Shown piece after piece: positions 59,768 through 64,000 of a DNA stretch of 64,000 nucleotides. How positions within the stretch are numbered: position 1 is the stretch's first letter; each line of letters starts with the position of its first letter. The translations under genes and the position numbers were made by a program. This DNA is from Mycobacterium sp. DL592 (GTDB lineage Bacteria; Actinomycetota; Actinomycetes; Mycobacteriales; Mycobacteriaceae). The notes under the pieces are model-generated. The model was not told where the DNA came from, made no database searches, and saw nothing but the letters and a program-made list of their open reading frames with translations. Where the stretch lies: positions 357,932 through 421,931 of the forward strand of contig NZ_CP050192.1 of NCBI RefSeq assembly GCF_011694515.1, in the 5' to 3' direction.

Positions 59768-60537
59768 GCCCCTGTCTGCTCGTCGATGAATTCGACGATC
59801 GTCGACGCCACTTCGCGGTGCACTGACTCGTTGAGGATGTCGTGGCGGGCGCCGGCGAAGGCGGCCAGTCGCAGGGCCGGTATCTGCTCGGAGTAGGCGC
59901 GCACCGCCCCGATCTGGGCGATCGGATCGTTCTCGCCGTGCACTGCCAGGGTCGGCACGCTCAGCGCCGGCAGTTCGGCGCCGAAGCGGTCCCAGGCCCG
60001 GTCGAGTTCACGGGTCAGCGCCGTACCGTCGGACTCCACGAATGCCAGCGGATCGTTCTCCAGCGAGTCGACGTAGAACGGGTCGCTGGACAACCAGCTC
60101 GGATCGAGTTCGAACGACGAGTCGGTGTCGAGAAGTTCGGGGACGGCGACCACCGGCGCACCGGAGATCACGCCGGCCCGGTAGCGGTCCGGTTGTTCCA
60201 GGAGCCGGAACAACGTGACGATCGATCCGAACGAATGTCCCTGTGCAACAAGCGGTATGCCGGGAGTGGACTTCTCGGCCAATTCGGTCAGTGCCTCGGC
60301 GAGCGCCGAGCTGTCCTCGATGGTGCCGAAGTTGCCCCGCGGACCGGGGGACAGCCCGTGGCCGATCTGGTCGACAGCCCACAGGTCGATCCCGGCGGCG
60401 TTGAGGGCGAAACCGTACCGGTGGTAGAGCCCGGTGTGCTCGCCGAAGCCGTGCAGGAACACGACTGCGGCGCGGGGCTCGGCCGCGGCCCAGTGCCGGT
60501 AGTAGATGCGTTCGTCGTTGTACTCGATGAAGGGCAT
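59764..60537 (-). CDS. alpha/beta hydrolase, monoacylglycerol-lipase-like
   Basis: 257 residues. VVFLHGFGEHTGLYHRY and WAVDQIGHGLSPGPRG are the monoacylglycerol-lipase signatures; Ser in GHSFGS, acid in VHGENDPIAQ and His in GARHDILNE. No signal peptide. It is not HsaD: it lacks the meta-cleavage hydrolase motifs. It occupies the position of nat. It may be cotranscribed with the ring-degradation genes upstream on its strand, or be an independent unit. Confidence 0.86.
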   Translation of the reverse strand: MPFIEYNDERIYYRHWAAAEPRAAVVFLHGFGEHTGLYHRYGFALNAAGIDLWAVDQIGHGLSPGPRGNFGTIEDSSALAEALTELAEKSTPGIPLVAQGHSFGSIVTLFRLLEQPDRYRAGVISGAPVVAVPELLDTDSSFELDPSWLSSDPFYVDSLENDPLAFVESDGTALTRELDRAWDRFGAELPALSVPTLAVHGENDPIAQIGAVRAYSEQIPALRLAAFAGARHDILNESVHREVASTIVEFIDEQTGA

Positions 60538-60581
60538 GGGATGACTGCACCAGCTGAGCCGGTGCGCCGCAAGATTTATGC

Positions 60582-60719
60582 TCAGCACGCGCCGGTGCCT
60601 GCCAGAGCGGCGGCCATCTCGTGCATACGCAGCGTGATCGCCCCGACCAGGGCCGCGCCCACGGTATTGGCGAGCAGGAAGTCGCCGAGAAGATCCCGCT
60701 CAGCGAGAGTGCGATCAAA
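60582..60719 (-). pseudogene. possible decayed gene end in the hydrolase-aminotransferase gap
   Basis: In the ~212-bp gap a minus-strand reading frame gives FDRTLAERDLLGDFLLANTV and, further, GAALVGAITLRMHEMAAALA before a TGA at 60584-60582. It looks like a protein C-terminus (amphipathic helices, mycobacterial residue choice) but has no convincing start codon and begins right after the aminotransferase stop. I do not recognise the family. It may be chance. Confidence 0.25.
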
Positions 60720-60749
60720 CGGCTGATCTCGTTGCCATCGGCAAGGGCT

Positions 60750-61913
60750 TCAGGCGCCCAGCCAAGGCCCCAACCGGCGCAGCGCCTCGTCGATGTCATG
60801 TGCAGGTCCGGCGAAGGACAGCCGCACGAATGATCCGCCGTGCACAGTGTCGAAGTCGATGCCCGGTGCGATCGCCAAACCGGTATCCGCCAAAAGCCTT
60901 TCGCAGAACGTCAACGAGTCCGAGGTGAAGTCCGAGACGTCGGCGTAGACGTAGAACGCGCCGTCGGTCGGGGCCAGCCGGGTGATGCCGATCTGGCGCA
61001 GCCCACTGAGCAGGGTTTCACGGTTGAGTGCGTACTGGTGCAGGTGTCCCTGCGCCTCCGCGATGGCCTCCGGGGTGAACGCGGCCACCGCCGCATACTG
61101 CGGCAGCACCGGGGGACAGATGGTGAAGTTGCCCGTCAGACAGTCCACCGCCCGCCGCAACGCGGGCGGCACCAGCAGCCAGCCCAGCCGCCATCCCGTC
61201 ATTGCGAAGTACTTCGAAAAGCTGTTTGCCACAACCGCATTGCGGGAGGTCTGCCAGGCGCACGAGGTCTCCGGGGCGCCGGGGTAGACCAGGCCGTGAT
61301 ACACCTCGTCGCTGATCAGCCGCACCCCGGTCTCGTCACACCACGAGGCGATCGCCGCGAGCTCATCAGCCGGAATCACCGTGCCGGTCGGGTTGGCCGG
61401 GCTGGCCACGATCACACCCGCTACGGGTGGGTCGAGTTCGGCCAGCATCTGCGCGGTCGGCTGGAATCGGGTCTCGGGACCGCACGCAATCTCGACCACC
61501 TCGCAGCCCAGCGCCGAGAGGATGTTGCGGTAGCACGGGTAGCCGGGGCTGGCGATGGCCACCCGGTCGCCGACGTCGAAACAGGCCAGGAACGCCAACA
61601 GGAATCCGCCCGACGAACCCGTGGTCAGCACTACGTCGTCGGCGCCGACGTGGAGGCCGTAGCGGTCGGCGTAGGAGTTGGCGATCGCCTCGCGCAGTTC
61701 CGGGATGCCCAGCGCGACGGTGTAGCCCAGCTGGTTGGCTTGCAACGCCGCGGCGGCGGCCGCGCGCACCGGCTCGGGGGCGCCGACACTGGGCTGGCCG
61801 GCCGAGAGGTTCACCAGATCGCCGTGGGTGCGCTGGCGTTCGGCGGCGGCCAGCCACACGTCCATCACGTAGAACGGTGGGATACCGGCCCGCAACGCCA
61901 CGCGATCATTCAC
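60750..61913 (-). CDS. aspB: pyridoxal-phosphate aminotransferase (AspB-like, Rv3565-like)
   Basis: 387 residues, fold type I. Schiff-base Lys in NSFSKYFAMTGWRLGW, substrate Arg in RLSFAGP, NPTGTVIPADEL and YTVALGIPELREAIA. Annotated aspartate aminotransferase in M. tuberculosis; its role in the steroid cluster is not clear. GTG 61913 is 5 bp after the patatin stop, so it is in the same run as the FadE genes. Confidence 0.87.
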   Translation of the reverse strand: MNDRVALRAGIPPFYVMDVWLAAAERQRTHGDLVNLSAGQPSVGAPEPVRAAAAAALQANQLGYTVALGIPELREAIANSYADRYGLHVGADDVVLTTGSSGGFLLAFLACFDVGDRVAIASPGYPCYRNILSALGCEVVEIACGPETRFQPTAQMLAELDPPVAGVIVASPANPTGTVIPADELAAIASWCDETGVRLISDEVYHGLVYPGAPETSCAWQTSRNAVVANSFSKYFAMTGWRLGWLLVPPALRRAVDCLTGNFTICPPVLPQYAAVAAFTPEAIAEAQGHLHQYALNRETLLSGLRQIGITRLAPTDGAFYVYADVSDFTSDSLTFCERLLADTGLAIAPGIDFDTVHGGSFVRLSFAGPAHDIDEALRRLGPWLGA

Positions 61914-61918
61914 CGGGC

Positions 61919-62803
61919 TCACGCTAGAGCACCCGCCGCCGGCGGGCCCTGACGGTACAGCCCGGGTCCGTCGACGTGAAGGTCGTCGAGAAACCGTCGC
62001 GCCGAGAGGTACGCGTCCTCGATCAGTTCGGCCGTGTGGGTGAAGTCCAGCGGCGAGACGAGCCGCGGCGCCGGTCCGGGCAGGTACACCACCGGGATGC
62101 TCTCGGCCACCAGTGTCGCCTCGGACACCGACTGCGAATGCATGGTCACCAGTGCGGTGTACAGAAGAATGTCGGCGATGGTGTCGGTCGAACGCGGTAG
62201 CTGACCGGGGAAGAAGCAGTCCAGCACCACCAGCGAGCGGGCGCCCATCGCGACGGCCTGGCGCATCGGGACGTTGGCCACCACGCCGCCGTCGTAGAGC
62301 CGCCGCCCGTCGTGGTCGACGGGCGGGTAGATGCCGGGAATGGCCGAGCTGGCCAACAGCGCCGGCAGCAGGGGCCCCGCCCGAAGCACGTGGGGCTGCG
62401 CGGTGGCGACATCGACGGTGACGGCCGCGAACGGCAGGACGAGATCGGCGAAATCCGTGGTGGGACCGAGAAAGTCGGCGATGACGGCTGCCAGCCCGGT
62501 GTTGGGGAACAGGTGGGTCTTGACCCGCTGCAACAGCAGCGCCTGGGCGATCAGACCGCCGGGAAACACCTCCTCCCGGGTCATCCGCGCCCACGCGTGG
62601 GACAACCGGTTGGCGGCTCCGACCGGGTCGGACGCCAGGACCGCCCCGTTGATCGATCCGACGGAGGTGCCGGCCACGAGGTCGGGACCCAGATCTCGCT
62701 CGCTGAGGGCCTGCAACATCCCGACCTGGACCGCACCCAGGCTGCCGCCCCCGCCGAGGACGTAGCCGATCGGATGGGGCAGGTTGACCGCGGTGGACTT
62801 CAC
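61919..62803 (-). CDS. patatin-like phospholipase
   Basis: 294 residues. Oxyanion motif GGGGSLGAVQVGML, nucleophile GTSVGS (GxSxG) and Asp in YDGGVVANVPM, the Ser-Asp dyad. It probably hydrolyses acyl lipids. No secretion signal, so cytoplasmic. It sits between the FadE33-like gene and the aminotransferase, where M. tuberculosis has no gene, so it is an insertion in the ring-C/D operon. GTG 62803 is 10 bp after the fadE stop. Confidence 0.88.
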   Translation of the reverse strand: MKSTAVNLPHPIGYVLGGGGSLGAVQVGMLQALSERDLGPDLVAGTSVGSINGAVLASDPVGAANRLSHAWARMTREEVFPGGLIAQALLLQRVKTHLFPNTGLAAVIADFLGPTTDFADLVLPFAAVTVDVATAQPHVLRAGPLLPALLASSAIPGIYPPVDHDGRRLYDGGVVANVPMRQAVAMGARSLVVLDCFFPGQLPRSTDTIADILLYTALVTMHSQSVSEATLVAESIPVVYLPGPAPRLVSPLDFTHTAELIEDAYLSARRFLDDLHVDGPGLYRQGPPAAGALA

Positions 62804-62813
62804 CGAAGTCAGG

Positions 62814-63773
62814 TTAGAACACCTGGGATTCCAGGAGGCGCAGTTGGTCGCGCGGCGGCCCGAACAGCTGGGCGCTGCCGTGCGCCCGTTTGAAGTACAG
62901 CTGGATGTCGTGCTCCCAGGTGATGGCGATACCGCCGTGCAACTGGATGGCCTCGCCTGCGACCGTGGTGAACGCCTCGCTCGCCGACAGCCGGGCCAGC
63001 GCCGCCGACGCCCGTGTGGGGTCGGCAACCGCGTCGCCGACCAGGGCCCGCGCCGACTGCACCAACACGTACAGGTCGGCCATCCGGTGCTTGAGCGCCT
63101 GGAAGCTGCCGATCGGCCTGCCGAACTGCACCCGCTCCTTGGTGTAGGCCACCGTCAGCTCCAGACAGCGCGCGGCAGCGCCGACCTGCTCGGCGGCCAG
63201 CAGGATCGCGGCGAGATCGGCCAGGCCGGGATCGTTTCCGATCGGCTCGGTCGATCCGGGGACCACCCGGGCGAGCCGGCGCGTCGGGTCGACGGTCGGT
63301 GTCACCTCGGCGGTGACGTCGTTCCAGCGTTGCAGCCGGGCACCCGCTGAGTCTTTTTCCAAGCCGACCACCACGTCGGCGATGTCGCCGTTGACCACAT
63401 AGTCGGGGTCGAGCGCGACGGCGCCGATCGCCGCGCCCGCGGCCAGTTGTTCCAGCAGTTCGCCGTCAGGTTCGTCGGCGGCCAGCAGTGCGAGCTCGGC
63501 AAGGGTGGTGCCCAGCAGCGGTGTCGGGACCAGTCCGCGGCCCAGCTCCTCGAGAACCGCTGCCGCATCGGCCAATTCACCGCCGGCACCGCCGAGTTCC
63601 TCGGGTACCACGAGCGCGGCGACGCCGACCTGCTCGCACAGCAGCGTCCACAGCGTCTCGTCGTACCCGCGGGGTGACTGCATCGCCTCGCGCACCGCGG
63701 CCGAGGAGGCGTGCTTGTCGATCAGTGCGACGACGGTGTCGCGCAGCATCTGCCGTTCTTCCAGCGATGTCAT
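62814..63773 (-). CDS. fadE33: acyl-CoA dehydrogenase (FadE33/IpdE2-like)
   Basis: 319 residues, one short-form acyl-CoA dehydrogenase. YTKERVQFGRPIGSFQALKHRMADLYV is the FAD/acyl signature; IQLHGGIAITWEHDIQLYFKRAHGSAQLFG follows. Its position before the Rv3565-like aminotransferase matches FadE33, which pairs with another FadE in HIP-type ring-C/D degradation. It overlaps the upstream gene (ATGA, 63770-63773). The catalytic Glu is not evident, as expected for the non-catalytic subunit. Confidence 0.8.
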   Translation of the reverse strand: MTSLEERQMLRDTVVALIDKHASSAAVREAMQSPRGYDETLWTLLCEQVGVAALVVPEELGGAGGELADAAAVLEELGRGLVPTPLLGTTLAELALLAADEPDGELLEQLAAGAAIGAVALDPDYVVNGDIADVVVGLEKDSAGARLQRWNDVTAEVTPTVDPTRRLARVVPGSTEPIGNDPGLADLAAILLAAEQVGAAARCLELTVAYTKERVQFGRPIGSFQALKHRMADLYVLVQSARALVGDAVADPTRASAALARLSASEAFTTVAGEAIQLHGGIAITWEHDIQLYFKRAHGSAQLFGPPRDQLRLLESQVF

Positions 63774-64000
63774 GCCAGGGCCTCCAGCACGCGACGGCGG
63801 TGGGTGGTGGGGTCGCCCCAGGCCGAATGCAAGGCCTGCACCCGCAGCAGCCACAGCGACAGGTCGTGCTCGGAGGTGAACCCGATGGCGCCGTGGGTCT
63901 GCAGCGACGAACGCGCGGCCAGCAGGGCGGCGTCGGAGGCGGCCGCCTTGGCCGCACTGACGTCGCGGGCGGTGTCCGGTGAGCCGTCGGCCAGCGACAG
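63770..64000 (-). CDS. acyl-CoA dehydrogenase (FadE32-like), C-terminal part
   Basis: Only the last ~76 codons are in the window; the gene runs off the right edge. The visible end has LAARSSLQTHGAIGFTSEHD and LWLLRVQALHSAWGDPTTH, a typical FadE C-terminus. Its stop overlaps the start of the FadE33-like gene. By position it corresponds to FadE32 (Rv3563). Confidence 0.75.
   Translation of the reverse strand: MSLADGSPDTARDVSAAKAAASDAALLAARSSLQTHGAIGFTSEHDLSLWLLRVQALHSAWGDPTTHRRRVLEALA

Noticed and set aside
59764..60537. The hydrolase next to hsaB as a relocated HsaD
   Set aside because: Its motifs (HGFGEHTGLYHRY, GHSFGS) are those of monoacylglycerol lipases and it is antisense to the operon.

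Overview
The window is a high-G+C actinobacterial chromosome segment from a mycobacterium. The evidence is protein-level recognition of FtsH, Lsr2, ClpC1, CarD, DisA, MhuD, LpqF, LpqE, LpqG, KstR and the Hsa steroid enzymes, and a gene order that follows the M. tuberculosis Rv3628-to-Rv3563 block, recalled from memory and read in the same sense. The ESX/Esp genes that sit in that block in tubercle bacilli (PE32-PPE65-esxWV and espACD) are absent. Steroid catabolism, purine-ureide and zinc-uptake genes are present. This fits an environmental, probably fast-growing Mycolicibacterium-type species. No rRNA, tRNA, CRISPR array, prophage or intact insertion sequence was seen. No stretch longer than about 290 bp lacks a gene.

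Layout. 1-2521: purine-ureide catabolism (partial esterase, allantoicase, OHCU decarboxylase) and inorganic pyrophosphatase. 2684-6678: dacB, a zinc-protease-like protein, tilS and hpt as a forward run. 6743-10828: secreted and lipoproteins (MmpS-like, LpqG), a metallo-beta-lactamase-fold hydrolase, a luciferase-like monooxygenase and epoxide hydrolase EphA. 11003-20772: the long biosynthetic run ftsH-folE-folP-folB-folK, two membrane proteins, a DUF2520 dehydrogenase-like protein, panC-panD-coaX. 20779-26844: an inserted D-serine-dehydratase-like gene, lysS, lsr2 and clpC1. 26986-29004: UPF0145 protein, then a cobalamin riboswitch with cbtB-cbtA and a histidine phosphatase. 29029-29859: a luciferase-like F420 enzyme broken by an amber codon and bracketed by 47-bp direct repeats. 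29966-38774: lpqF, mhuD, hydrolase, GlxA-type regulator, mutY, carbonic anhydrase, membrane protein, disA and radA. 38839-43713: lpqE, carD, ispD-ispF-cysS-rlmB. 43724-52010: accessory stretch with a TauD dioxygenase/TetR pair, a permease-MBL-PxpA run, a zinc ABC importer and a LacI regulator. 52007-64000: otsB, then the cholesterol-catabolism locus (kstR, fadE34, kshB, hsaA-hsaC-hsaB) and the start of the ring-C/D module (aminotransferase, patatin, FadE33-like, partial FadE).

How the genes work together. Tightly overlapped operons (ATGA, GTGA and TGATG junctions) make folate (folE-P-B-K), pantothenate/CoA (panC-D-coaX, possibly with the DUF2520 protein as ketopantoate reductase) and isoprenoid precursors (ispD-F), driven or tuned by housekeeping regulators such as CarD. 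The right end is a KstR regulon. Three KstR-type boxes control kstR/fadE34, kshB and hsaACB, but the usual hsaD is missing from the operon. Many single genes have a TANNNT -10 hexamer only 6-8 nt before the start codon, as expected for leaderless mycobacterial transcripts; lysS and cysS share nearly the same 17-nt promoter-plus-start element.

The strongest unusual observations are the repeat-bracketed, amber-interrupted luciferase-like gene; the two matched palindromic operators of the TauD/TetR pair; the hsaD-less hsa operon; and the shared lysS/cysS start module. Homology statements come from recognition of the sequences, since no database search was possible.
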